From: Chenggangzhangella methanolivorans
Lineage (GTDB): Bacteria > Pseudomonadota > Alphaproteobacteria > Rhizobiales > Methylopilaceae
Assembly: GCF_019797865.1 (NCBI RefSeq)
Contig: NZ_CP081869.1
Coordinates: 1,426,001 to 1,490,000 of the forward strand
Direction of reading: 5' to 3'
Length of the DNA: 64,000 nucleotides
Below the pieces are notes generated by a model. That model was not told the DNA's origin, searched no databases, and saw only the letters and a program-made list of their open reading frames with translations. Below are positions 48,720 to 58,012 of this stretch, piece after piece (position 1 is the stretch's first letter; the number at the start of each line of letters is the position of its first letter). A program made the position numbers and the translations under genes.

Positions 48720-48743
48720 GGGGCCGCCTCTGCAGGCGACCCC
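48720..48743 (-). terminator. Terminator of the small 47-residue gene
   Basis: On the minus strand GGGG-TC-GCCT / AGGC-GG-CCCC forms a hairpin followed by GTTTCTATTTTG, 30 bases past the small gene's stop. Confidence 0.6.
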
Positions 48744-48772
48744 GATTTGAAAGCTCGTCGTCCGGCGGTCGA

Positions 48773-48916
48773 TCAGAGACCGAACGGCTCTTCCTTCTGG
48801 GCGCGCACGAGCGCGGCGCCGGCCTCTTCGAAGAACGCTTCGATTTCGATGTAGGCGCGGGCGAAGAAGGCGGCGATTGGGGAGCCGGAGAGAGCCTGGA
48901 GAACAGCGCTGGTCAT
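48773..48916 (-). CDS. Hypothetical small protein, 47 residues
   Basis: From ATG 48916 with AAAGG upstream, the product begins MTSAVLQALSGSPIAAFFAR and ends QKEEPFGL. The middle is an amphipathic Ala/Glu/Phe-rich helix. It has its own promoter-sized upstream gap and a terminator 30 bases after the stop, which supports a real small gene. No family recognised; it could bind a membrane surface. Confidence 0.55.
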   Translation of the reverse strand: MTSAVLQALSGSPIAAFFARAYIEIEAFFEEAGAALVRAQKEEPFGL

Positions 48917-49049
48917 GATGGGGCCTTTCGATTGGGCGCCGGAGCGCCTGACGTTTCGTTGGGCCTTATGGCATACCAAAGTCGCAAGCAGAACGCAGGG
49001 CTTGGCATGCCAGACATGCGCCTATTGCAGCGCAACAATACCAAATCCC

Positions 49050-49871
49050 TTACCCGCCCTCGCTTTCGAGCGCCTTGCGGATCGCCTTGAGGTCGCGCCA
49101 GACGAGCTTCTTCTGCGCGGGGCTTCGCAGCAGATAGGCCGGGTGCAGCGTCGCCATGGCCTTGATCCGGCGCCCGCCGACCTCGTGCTCCAGCCAGCGG
49201 CCGCGCAGCTTCAGGATCCCTTCCTTGGCCCGGAACAGGCTCTGGGCCGAGGCGCCGCCGAGCGCGACGAGGACGTCGGGCCTGGCGAGCTCGATCTGCC
49301 GGCGCACGAACGGCAGGCAGGTCTCGGTCTCCTGCGGGGTCGGGGTCCGGTTTCCGGGCGGACGCCAGGGGATGACGTTGGCGATGTAGACCGACGAGCG
49401 GTCGAGGCCGATTGCGGCGAGCATCCGGTCGAGAAGCTGGCCTGAGCGCCCGACGAAGGGCAGGCCCGACAGATCCTCCTCGCGGCCCGGCGCCTCGCCC
49501 ACCAGCATCAGCCGCGCGCCCGGCGTCCCGTCCGCGAAGACGGTGCGGCTCGCGGTCGCCTTGAGGGGGCAGCCGTCGAAGGCCTCGAGGATGGCGCGCA
49601 GCTCGTCGAGCGTCGCGGCCGACGCCGCCGCCTCGCGCGCCGCGGCCGCCGTCTCGCCCGGCCCCGCCAGCAGCGCTGCGGGGGACGCGGGCGGCCGCCG
49701 ATCGGCCGCGCGGTCGAGCTCGGGCGCGCGCGCCGGACGCGCCGCGGCGGCGCGGGCCGCGGTCTCGGCGTAGCGGTCCTGCGGGTCGTCCTCGAGCGCG
49801 ACGTCGACGCCCATGGCGATGTGCCATTCGAGCAGCGCGCGGGCTTCGTCTGTGGAAAGCGAAGGCGGCAT
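49050..49871 (-). CDS. Uracil-DNA glycosylase, family-4-like
   Basis: 273 residues, intact, with an Ala/Arg-rich N-terminal extension of about 90 residues. The catalytic core has RLMLVGEAPGREEDLSGLPF and VGRSGQLLDRMLAAIGLDRS, the NVIPWRPPGNRTPTPQE segment and ATLHPAYLLRSPAQKKLVWR, which supplies the His-containing active-site loop. Members excise uracil from DNA. Two of the four positions that usually hold iron-sulfur Cys ligands appear changed: Phe in FDGC where CxxC is expected, and Trp in IPWRPPG where Cys is usual. Confidence 0.88.
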   Translation of the reverse strand: MPPSLSTDEARALLEWHIAMGVDVALEDDPQDRYAETAARAAAARPARAPELDRAADRRPPASPAALLAGPGETAAAAREAAASAATLDELRAILEAFDGCPLKATASRTVFADGTPGARLMLVGEAPGREEDLSGLPFVGRSGQLLDRMLAAIGLDRSSVYIANVIPWRPPGNRTPTPQETETCLPFVRRQIELARPDVLVALGGASAQSLFRAKEGILKLRGRWLEHEVGGRRIKAMATLHPAYLLRSPAQKKLVWRDLKAIRKALESEGG

Positions 49872-50140
49872 GGCGACGAGCTTATCGCGTCGCGGGTCTT
49901 AAGTCGCGGCGCCCGAGCCGCGCGGGATGAAAAGCCGCGCAGGATGACGGATCGGACGCGAGGTAACGCATAGCCGTTCGACTTTCGCGCATAGGTATTC
50001 GTACCAAGATGCGCGCCGCTCTCCTCCCAAGATAGCAATCTCTGATCTCACACACGCAGGGAGTCGCCGGATCTGTTCGCAAGTCGGGACGGCTTCGGCG
50101 TTCCGATCTGCCGGCGACCGGGACTTCGGGGAGCAAGCAG
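49872..50140. other. Divergent intergenic region
   Basis: About 270 bases between the glycosylase and metalloprotease starts. It holds a small palindrome GGTA-TTCG-TACC at 49994-50005 in a lower-GC stretch (49960-50045) that probably contains the promoters. Confidence 0.4.
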
Positions 50141-52212
50141 ATGACGGCGTTCAGACTGTCCATCGCGATGGCGGCGCTTGCGGCGCTCGCAGGCGCGGCC
50201 TCGGCCCAAACGCCCGGAACCATCCCGGCCGAGCCTCTCCGGATCGCGCCCGAGCCCCCTCGCCCGGCCTATCTCGACGACACGCCGACCGGCCTCAAGA
50301 CCTTCTACCGCGCCTACGGCAAGTATCAGCTCTCCGTCGACGCCGCAGGCAAGGCCGCGACCGTCAAGAACAAGATCAACGTCAACAAGCCGTCCTCCAA
50401 CGCCCGCGTGGAGAAGGCCTATCTGATGTCGGCGACCTACAACTACGCGCGCCTCGCCAACGGCAGCGTCCAGATCGAGGGCCGCAACGTCACCTGGTTC
50501 GCCACCCAGCTCAACGACGCGCCGGGCTATCCGGGCTTCTTCCAGTCCGGCCTTGCTGACGTCACCAGCATCGTGAAGGCGAAGATCGATGCGGCGCCGG
50601 CCGGCAAGATCACGCTCGCGCTCAAGGAGAAGCTGTTCGAGTCGCAATCGAGCGGCATCGACGGCGAGACGCTGGTGGTGGTGTTCAGCACCCCGAGCGA
50701 TCCCAAGCCGCGCACCATCGCGCTGCTGTTCGGCGGCCAGCGGGTCGGCGGCGACACCTACGAGATCATCCTCGACCGCCCGATCAATCCGGCATCGTCG
50801 GGCGCGCGCGCCGAGATGGGGCTCGGCATCTCGTACTCCTACCAGCTCTCCGGCGTGCAGCAGTACAGCACGATCGAGGTCAACGGACAGCGCGTGACGA
50901 GCGCCGCGGGCGGGCAGGACGACGGATCCCCCGGCAACGTGTCGAACGGCGGCCTCATCACCGCCGGCGGCCTCGGCGACAAGCCGAAGAACCCGGGCTC
51001 GCCCTTCTCCGGGCCGAGCAAGCCCCGCAGCGACGACGAGCGCTATTCGCTGCTGCCCTTCATCAGCCGCACCGACACGCGCATCCGCGTCGACACCGTC
51101 AATCCGTCGGGCGACGACAACATCTTCTTCGCCTGGTTCGACCTGTCGACAGACGCCGCCATCGACGGCGACGAGGACGGCGACGGCCTGATGGACAGTT
51201 GGGAGACCAATGGCTACGACCACGACGGCGACGGCCGCATCGACGTCGACCTGCCGGCGCTCGGCGCGGACCCGAAGCGCAAGGACCTGTTCATCGCCTA
51301 CGCCTGGATGACGGCCGGCCCCAGCGAACGCCTCTCGCACGAGCCGAGCCAGGCCGTGCTCGACGAGGTCAGCGCCGCCTTCGACCGCGCGCCTGTGCCG
51401 AACCCCAACGGCCGAAACGGCGTCAAGGTGCACTGGAAGAACACCGGCAGCGTCGCCCATGACGACGACCTCAACCCGGTCTGGGACGAGTTCGACGCCC
51501 TGATGGCGCCCAAGCTCACCGCCGCCCAGCGCAAGATCTACCGGGCATGCTGAACGGCCACGCCTACAGCAACGGCGGCTCGAGCGGCCTCGCCCGCGGC
51601 ATCCCGGCGAGCGACTTCATCGAGACGCTCGGGCGGTTCTCCTCCAACCCCGGCACCTTCGCGCAGCGCGCCGGCACCATCATGCACGAGCTCGGCCACA
51701 CGCTCGGCCTGCGCCACGGCGGCGTCGACCACGAGAACTACAAGCCCAACCACCTGTCGGTGATGAGCTATCTCAACCAGTTCGACTGGGTGCTGAAGGA
51801 CGGCGGGCCGCTGCTCGACTACGACCGCTTCAGCTTCTCCGACCTCAACGAGGGCGCGCTGAACGAGGGCGCGGGCCTCGACGCCACGGCGGGCGACGTC
51901 GCGCTGTCGGGCTACGGCGTGCGCTGGGTCCGCAGCGGCTTCATTCGCCAGAAGAACAACGCGGCGGGCTCGAACGTCGACTGGAACATCAACGGCTCGA
52001 TCGAGAACCCCATCTCGGCCGACATCAACAACACCGGCACGGTCTCGACGCTGCGCGGCGGCTTCGTGGAATGGTCGAACCTCATCTTCGCCGCCGGCAG
52101 CGTGGGCGCCGGCGCCGACCCGCGCGCGAGCTTCCTCGCCGACCCGCAGACCGACCTCAAGGAAATGACCGAAGAGGACTATCTGCAGATGAAGAGCAAG
52201 CGCGGCAAGTGA
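50141..52212 (+). CDS. Secreted zinc metalloprotease of metzincin type with calcium-binding aspartate-rich repeats, one frameshift
   Basis: About 690 residues from ATG 50141. The signal peptide is MAALAALAGAASAQ. The first 300 residues are beta-rich (AYLMSATYNYARLANGSVQI, SGLADVTSIVKAKIDA), followed by Asp-rich loops DGDEDGDGLMDSWETNGYDH and DGDGRIDVDL, like thrombospondin type-3/EF-hand calcium sites. The zinc motif is IMHELGHTLGLRHGGVDH (HExxHxxGxxH). A Met-turn candidate VMSYLNQ follows about 30 residues later, a metzincin arrangement. The break near 51540 is repaired by one G (YRGMLNG). A small exported protein follows. Likely an extracellular or cell-surface protease; its substrate is unknown. 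Confidence 0.82.
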
Positions 52213-52265
52213 CGCCAAACCGCTCCGGGGGCGCCGGCCGACCGGCCGCCCCCGGAGCCCCCTAC

Positions 52266-52658
52266 ATGAGAACAGCCGCGCTCGTCCTCTTCTGCGCGGC
52301 GCTCGCGGGCCCGGCCAGGGCCGAGGGCCTCTCGGCCGGCGGCATGACCGCCGACCAGCACGAGCGCCAGACGCCCCAGCCGCCGCGCGACCTCGTCGCG
52401 GCTCGCCTTGGCGACGGTTCGGTCGAGATCCGCTGGCGCCCGCCCCCTCCCCCGCCCGGCGGCCCGCTGATGTATGAGCGGTCGTTCTCCGCCTACCGGG
52501 TCTACCGGCTCGACGGCGGCGGCGGCCGGCGCCTCGTCGCCGAGACGCGCGAGCTCCGCGCGGTCGACCCGGCGCCGCCCGCGGGCGCGAGCTATGTCGT
52601 CGTGACGCTGCAGCCATCAGGGCGCGAGGGCGCCCGCCCCGACGCCGTCGCGCCCTGA
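52266..52658 (+). CDS. Small exported protein with fibronectin-III-like pattern
   Basis: 130 residues from ATG 52266, 53 bases after the protease. The signal peptide is LVLFCAALAGPARAEG. The mature part, PPRDLVAARLGDGSVEIRWR followed by AYRVYRLDG and ASYVVVTLQP, looks like a single FnIII domain with a Pro-rich loop. Same strand as the protease and tightly placed, so probably co-transcribed. A binding or inhibitor partner of the protease is possible but unproven. Confidence 0.6.
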   Translation: MRTAALVLFCAALAGPARAEGLSAGGMTADQHERQTPQPPRDLVAARLGDGSVEIRWRPPPPPPGGPLMYERSFSAYRVYRLDGGGGRRLVAETRELRAVDPAPPAGASYVVVTLQPSGREGARPDAVAP

Positions 52659-52789
52659 CGGCGAGGCGCGTCCAGCGTCCGGCGTCCGCCGATCGGCCAA
52701 CTCGCTTCGAGGCAATTTATCGCTAGTTTACGCCCTTCGCGGATGCGAACGGTTCCAGACCGCGAAAACGCCCAAGCTTGAGCACAGAC

Positions 52790-54460
52790 ATGACCGACGC
52801 CGAGACGACGCCCGAAGCCCTGCCCGAACGCGAAGGCATGGACTACGACGTCGTGGTGGTGGGGGCCGGCCCCGCGGGCCTTGCGGCCGCCATCCGCCTC
52901 AAGCAGCTCGACGAGACCCTGACCGTCGTGGTGCTGGAGAAGGGCTCGGAGGTCGGCGCGCATATTCTCTCGGGCGCGGTCATCGACCCCAAGGGCCTCG
53001 ACGCCCTCATCCCGGACTGGCGCGAGGAGGCGGACTTCACGCGCACCGAGGTGAAGGACGACGTCTTCCTCTACCTCACAGAACAGGGCTCGATCCGCCT
53101 GCCGAATTTCGGCATGCCCAAGCTCATGTCGAACCACGGGGCCTATGTGGTCTCGTTGGGCGACGTCTGCCGCTGGCTCGGCGCCAAGGCCGAGGCGCTC
53201 GGCGTCGAGATCTATCCGGGCTTCGCCGCGAACGAAATCCTCTACGGCGAGGCCGGCGAGGTCGTCGGCGTCGCGACCGGCGACATGGGCGTGAACCGCG
53301 ACGGGACGCCCGGCCCCAACTTCACCCGCGGCATGGAGCTTCGCGGAAAGTATGTCGTGTTCGGCGAGGGCGCGCGCGGGCAGCTCACCAAGCAGCTCAT
53401 CGAAAAGTTTTCGCTCGCCGAGGGCCGCGACCCCCAGAAGTTCGGCATCGGCCTGAAGGAGCTCTGGCAGGTCGCGCCCGAAAAGCACCAGCCGGGCCGC
53501 GTCCAGCACAGCTTCGGCTGGCCGCTCGACGACAAGACCGGCGGCGGCTCGTTCCTCTACCACTTCGGCGACAATCTGGTGGCGGTCGGCTTCGTGCTGC
53601 ACCTCAACTACCAGAACCCCTGGCTCTCGCCCTTCGACGAGTTCCAGCGCTTCAAGACGCATCCGGCGATCCGCGGCGTGTTCGAGGGCGGAAAGCGTCT
53701 CTCCTACGGCGCGCGCGCCATCACCGAGGGCGGGTTCCAGTCGGTGCCGAAGCTCGTCTTCCCGGGCGGGGCGCTCGTCGGCTGCGGCGCGGGCTTCATC
53801 AACGTGCCGCGCATCAAGGGCAGCCACAACGCGGTGCTGACCGGCAAGCTCGCGGCCGAGCACATCGTCGAGGCGCTCAAAGCCGGCCGGGCCGGCGACG
53901 AGCTTTCGTCCTACGACGCCGCCTGGCGCGACGGCGCGGTCGGCGCGGATCTTCGCCCCGTGCGCAACGTCAAGCCGCTGTGGTCGCGCTACGGCACGCG
54001 GCTCGGCGTCATGCTGGGCGGACTGTCGATGTGGGCCGAGCAGTTCGGGATCTCGCTGTTCGGCACGCTCAGCCACGACAAGCCGGATTACAAGGCGACG
54101 AAGCCCGCCAAGGACTTCCAGAAGATCGCCTATCCCAAGCCCGACGGCGTGCTGACGTTCGACAAGCTCTCTTCGGTGTTCCTGTCCAACACCAACCACG
54201 AGGAGCACCAGCCCGTGCATCTTCGGGTCAAGGATATGGGGCTCCAGAAGTCATCCGAGCACGACGTCTTCGGCGGCCTCTCGGCGCGCTACTGCCCGGC
54301 GGGCGTCTATGAGTGGCTGGAGGACGGCCCGGAGCCGAAGTACCAGATCAACGCGCAGAACTGCGTGCATTGCAAGACCTGCGACATCAAGGACCCGAAC
54401 CAGAACATCGTCTGGGTCGCGCCCGAGGGCGGCGGCGGGCCGAATTACTCAGGGATGTGA
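52790..54460 (+). CDS. Electron-transfer flavoprotein-ubiquinone oxidoreductase
   Basis: 556 residues from ATG 52790 (TTG 52778 would add four), intact. FAD-binding VVVVGAGPAGLAAAIRLKQL near the N-terminus; SGAVIDPKGLDALIPDW; KQLIEKFSLAEGRDPQKFGI; and the C-terminal 4Fe-4S cluster cysteines in YCPAGVYEW and QNCVHCKTCDIKDPNQNIVW. It passes electrons from ETF, reduced by acyl-CoA and other dehydrogenases, to ubiquinone at the inner membrane. The AT-rich reverse-transcriptase island begins directly after its stop. Confidence 0.96.
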   Translation: MTDAETTPEALPEREGMDYDVVVVGAGPAGLAAAIRLKQLDETLTVVVLEKGSEVGAHILSGAVIDPKGLDALIPDWREEADFTRTEVKDDVFLYLTEQGSIRLPNFGMPKLMSNHGAYVVSLGDVCRWLGAKAEALGVEIYPGFAANEILYGEAGEVVGVATGDMGVNRDGTPGPNFTRGMELRGKYVVFGEGARGQLTKQLIEKFSLAEGRDPQKFGIGLKELWQVAPEKHQPGRVQHSFGWPLDDKTGGGSFLYHFGDNLVAVGFVLHLNYQNPWLSPFDEFQRFKTHPAIRGVFEGGKRLSYGARAITEGGFQSVPKLVFPGGALVGCGAGFINVPRIKGSHNAVLTGKLAAEHIVEALKAGRAGDELSSYDAAWRDGAVGADLRPVRNVKPLWSRYGTRLGVMLGGLSMWAEQFGISLFGTLSHDKPDYKATKPAKDFQKIAYPKPDGVLTFDKLSSVFLSNTNHEEHQPVHLRVKDMGLQKSSEHDVFGGLSARYCPAGVYEWLEDGPEPKYQINAQNCVHCKTCDIKDPNQNIVWVAPEGGGGPNYSGM

Positions 54461-56050
54461 AACTTGCGAAGATCCACGTAGCTGAGAGATTTCATGACTG
54501 ATTTCAAATCATTCTATGCAGACGATCATCACCGCACGCTGTTTCCGATGCAGTGTAATCGCTTTTTGCTAGAGAACGGGCAAGATTAAATTTCTCAATT
54601 TATTGATAAATGCGTTGACCAGTCGATTCCTGAAGTTTCATTTCTACCACAGACCAGGGTTTATGCAGGAAAACCAAATCTACATTTAAGAAGAACTGTC
54701 AAACTTGATCCGGTTGCGGATTTTTTATTTATAAGATAGTTTACAATAATAGATCGCGATTTCGCCAACCTCATACTAAGAATCGAAAACATTTTGGTTA
54801 TCGTTTTTCAGAGGGAACTCCAATAAATCCATCTCAATCATACGCAGGCTTCAAGGGCGCAATCGCTGATAACGTAAAAAAGTACAAGCATTACATTGCA
54901 TGCGACGTCGCTTCGTTCTTTAATTCTATTTATCATCATGATATCGTTTCATGGATGGCCGACATAGGTGCTGAAGAAAAAGATTTTATGTCATTGGGGC
55001 AATTTCTTCGCGAGATTAACTCGGGCCGCTCGATCGATTGCCTTCCTCAAGGTCTTTACCCTACGAAAATGATTGGAAATGATTTTCTGAGATTTATAGA
55101 CAACTTTCATGGCTTAAAATCAGAAGTAATGATACGATTTATGGACGATATGTACCTATTTGATGATAACGAAAAGAATATTACTTCAGACTTTTTGTTA
55201 AGAAACTTCTTGGCGACAAAGGACTCTCTTTAAACCCGAATAAGACGTTTAGGGCTGGAGATCACGGTGACTTTTCAGCCGAAGTCGACGAAGTAAAGCG
55301 AGCGCTTTTAAGGCGACGCAGAAATATTGTTACGATCGGTTACGACGAGAACGAAAACGAAATCACTAAAGAGCAAAAAATAAATCTGAAACTATCGAAT
55401 GATGAATTGAACTATATACTTGAACTTCTGAAAAAGGAAAATCTTGAAGAGGAAGACGTGGAACTTGTGCTTACTATCATGGGTGAGTACCCGAAAGAAG
55501 TAGCGCCACGTTTAGGCGACATGATCGTTAATTTTCCTCATCTAATAAAAAGCATTTATGGATTCTGCAAGTTCATAGAAAACAAAGATGAACTTGCTGA
55601 TATCATATTAAATTTGTTGTCTCAAGAAAACAATCTTCAAGAATTTCAGCTATTCTGGGTTGGCTGGATTATCGAGTCACACCTTATTAATACTAAAAAT
55701 GCCGCTAGAATAATTGATCTAACTTTTAATCATCGCAACGCAAGCGTCATATCAAGGTCAAAAATACTTGAGATTGGCGATGCACGGTACGGTCTAAGCG
55801 AACTGCGAGCGCAATATTTAGGTGCCGGACAGTCCGATTGGCTATCTTGGTCATCTGCTGTCGGAAGTCGAACTCTTTCAGCGATATCCAGAAATCACAG
55901 ACTCACATACTTCGGAAAATCTTCACAAATGAATCAGTTAATATATAGTGTTTTGACAAAATGAACGAGTTATTCGAATTTTCTCACGTAGGGTCACGTT
56001 ACCCCTCAGTATGAATACTTACATTACTTGACTCGCATCTCTTCGAAGCG
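54461..56050. mobile_element. AT-rich genomic island carrying a reverse-transcriptase gene
   Basis: Base composition falls sharply right after the etfQO stop and rises again near 56040-56090 before the next native gene. Codons inside are A/T-ending, quite unlike either neighbour. No integrase, transposase, flanking tRNA or clear terminal repeats were seen, so the mode of entry is unknown. Confidence 0.75.
54494..55964 (+). CDS. Reverse transcriptase of the Abi/DRT (unknown-group, antiphage) type, disrupted in this sequence
   Basis: About 490 residues from ATG 54494 (MTDFKSFYADDHH). RT motifs in order: motif A YIACDVASFFNSIYHHDI, motif B GRSIDCLPQGLYPTKMIG, and motif C VMIRFMDDMYLF (FMDD for YxDD). 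A thumb-like GDKGLSLNPNKTF and a helical C-terminal extension of about 230 residues follow (ELVLTIMGEYPKEV.. to MNQLIYSVLTK). The motif A form (SFFNSIYHH) and the C-extension fit abortive-infection/DRT enzymes, not group II intron or retron RTs. One in-frame TAA (54587) and two frame breaks, in T-runs near 54722 and 55195, occur. Each break is repaired by one T. It is a single gene in a foreign island; the exact DRT class is unresolved. Confidence 0.82.
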
Positions 56051-56092
56051 CCTGATCGACGGACAGAACACAAGACGACATCGGGGGCTCGC

Positions 56093-56740
56093 ATGGCCCG
56101 CGTCGCGTTCGAAGCCGGTCCAGCGCTTGGGACTCCTCGGCTCTCCGTCGGGCGGCGCTGGGCGCTGACGCTGGCGGCGACCGCCGCCTCGACCTATGCG
56201 CTCGACGCCGTCGCGACCGCGGCGGGCGCGGGGCTCGCCGCCTCGAGGGTCCTGGCCGCGGCCGGGATCGGGCCGCTCCTCGCTTTGCTCGCGGCGAGCT
56301 ATGTGGTCTGGGCGCTCGGCCTGCGGGTCGCCATCGCGGCCAACTGGACGCTTCTGGAGACCACCGGCGCAAGCTCCAACGCGCTCTCCAAGGCCGCCTA
56401 CGACGTCGCGCAGGCGAGATCGCGAAACCTCCTCCTGCGCCGGCGCGCGGCGGCCGCGGGCTATGTGGCGATGGAGGTCGCCAAGGAGGCGCCCTACTAC
56501 GCCGGCGCCTTCGGCGCGGCGCTCGTCGTCGAGGAGCTGACCGCGCGGGACGCGCTCGCCTTCCTCATCGGCTCTAATTTCGGCGCGGCGGCCTATGAAT
56601 GCGCGCTCGGCCAGACGATCCGGCGGTTTCTGCCGGCGGGCGCGGACGGGCTTTTGCCGTCGAAGCCGAGGTCCGCGCTGGCGGACGAGATCGCCGCCAC
56701 GACGCGGCGCGCCGACGAGAGGACGGTCGCGTCGTCATGA
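56093..56740 (+). CDS. Hypothetical membrane protein
   Basis: 215 residues, intact, GC-rich like the host. Two hydrophobic segments lie near residues 25-50 (TLAATAASTYALDAVATAAG) and 55-78 (AAGIGPLLALLAASYVVWAL). A third amphipathic region follows (YVAMEVAKEAPYYAGAFGAA). The C-terminus is polar and basic. No family recognised. The first native gene to the right of the RT island; its stop TGA abuts the terminator of the converging gene. Confidence 0.6.
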   Translation: MARVAFEAGPALGTPRLSVGRRWALTLAATAASTYALDAVATAAGAGLAASRVLAAAGIGPLLALLAASYVVWALGLRVAIAANWTLLETTGASSNALSKAAYDVAQARSRNLLLRRRAAAAGYVAMEVAKEAPYYAGAFGAALVVEELTARDALAFLIGSNFGAAAYECALGQTIRRFLPAGADGLLPSKPRSALADEIAATTRRADERTVASS

Positions 56741-56769
56741 AAAAAGCCCCGACCGATGCGGTCGAGGCC
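56740..56769 (-). terminator. Rho-independent terminator of the small exported-protein gene
   Basis: Minus-strand stem GCCTCGACCG / CGGTCGGGGC with a short loop, then TTTTTT. It stands about 50 bases past the stop at 56821. Confidence 0.8.
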
Positions 56770-56820
56770 CTTCTTCAGGTCAGGTCCGGCGAAGCGTCGA
56801 CGAAGCCTACTTGCGGCGGC

Positions 56821-57123
56821 TTATTTGCCGGAGCCCGTCGTGGGGGTCTCGCTGTGGCCGCGCAGATCCTTGGCCTGCTCTTTCGATGTGCCGGCCGAGG
56901 TCGGCGTGCCGCTGTCCATCTTGGACGACGACGAGCCCTTGTTCTCCATGCCCATCTGGCCGGTCGAGCCCTTCTGCTCCATGCCGGACTTCGGACCGGA
57001 GCCGGTCTCGGACCCCATGGTGGCGTTGTTCTCCTTGCCCGTCGCCTGCGCGGACGCGTAGGTGGTCGGGGCGATGAGAGCCGCAGTCGCGAGGCCGGCG
57101 GCGATAATGGTCTTGATGGTCAT
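56821..57123 (-). CDS. Small exported Gly/Ser/Met-rich protein
   Basis: 100 residues from ATG 57123, intact. The signal peptide is IIAAGLATAALIAPTTYASA. The mature part is low-complexity and rich in Gly, Ser, Lys, Met and Thr (NATMGSETGSGPKSGMEQKG, TGQMGMENKGSSSSKMDSG) and is probably disordered. Strong terminator downstream; AT-rich promoter region upstream. The methionine content could bind metal, but this is speculative. Confidence 0.65.
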   Translation of the reverse strand: MTIKTIIAAGLATAALIAPTTYASAQATGKENNATMGSETGSGPKSGMEQKGSTGQMGMENKGSSSSKMDSGTPTSAGTSKEQAKDLRGHSETPTTGSGK

Positions 57124-57419
57124 GTCGTTCCTCCATATTGCTTCCGCGCGCCAAATTTTTATCTGGCGTTTATCCGCGAATTTATGTCGTGATATTTCAA
57201 CGCGACTTGGATACGCCTTGCGCGAAATCTCATCACCATTACGGTTCGGATCGGGATTACGTTTCATCACACTCAAAAAATATTTTTTATCATTCATGCA
57301 ACCAACCATGACCATGTCGGATCACGCCGGCTGGGGCCGCCTCGGTCTCCCGAGGTTGCGCTCGAAAAACCCGCCGCCTATGACGGCCTCGTGATCATTT
57401 GAACAGTTTGGAGCGTCGC

Positions 57420-57894
57420 ATGCGCAGTCTCGCTTTCGCCGTGTCTGACTGTCGCGTCTCCGGCGCTCGCCGCCGACCCTGCCGCCCCGCGCGCCGGGCC
57501 TGTGGGAATCCAAGACCACCTCGGCCGACGGGGTCACCACCGCAAAGCAGTGCGTCGGCGAGGGCACGGACGCGGCCGCCGTCGCGGCGATGGGCGGCAA
57601 CCGGCAGTGCTCGAAGAACGCCGTGACGAAGACCGCGGACGGCTGGACGAGCGAGACCGAATGCAAGATCGGCGAGATCACCGCGACGTCGCGCGGCAGC
57701 TTCACGGGCGACTTCAAGCGCCAGGTCCGCACCGAGCTCGAGACCACGCTGACGGGCGTGCCGGACAGTCCGGGCCGACGCCGCGCAAGACCGTGATCGA
57801 GGCCCGGCGCCTCGGCGACTGCGAGCCGGGGCAGGCGCCGGGCGACATCATCCTCTCCGACGGCAAGGTGGTGAAGACGCCCGGCGCGAAGTGA
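57420..57894 (+). CDS. DUF3617-family exported protein, frameshifted
   Basis: ATG 57420 (MRSLAFAVS) begins a short signal peptide. The frame then breaks near 57450, and the main part reads TTAKQCVGEGTDAAAVAAMG, SKNAVTKTADGWTSETECKI and ITATSRGSFTGDFKRQVRTE. A second break near 57775 leads to a tail DCEPGQAPGDIILSDGKVV. The cysteine pairs and GDF-tract match the DUF3617 family. Joined length is about 158 residues. Periplasmic, function unknown. A related protein lies at 60430. Confidence 0.7.
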
Positions 57895-58012
57895 GCCGCG
57901 GGCGGGGCCGCCCGAAGCGCGCCGGTTGCCGGCGGGCCGCCGCCCCGTAAGGTTTTTCGCCTCCGGGCCTGCGGCCGGAGCCTGACGGAACATCGCCTGT
58001 GGGAGGGCTTGA

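Noticed and set aside
55965..56092. Possible retron-like or DRT-associated noncoding RNA next to the RT gene
   Set aside because: Only 33 bases lie upstream and about 130 downstream of the RT gene. I found only a weak 4-base stem (55991-56004) and no msr/msd-type inverted repeats.
57277..57290. Perfect palindrome AAAAAATATTTTTT
   Set aside because: Simple A/T tract in an AT-rich promoter region; no evidence that it is an operator or origin.
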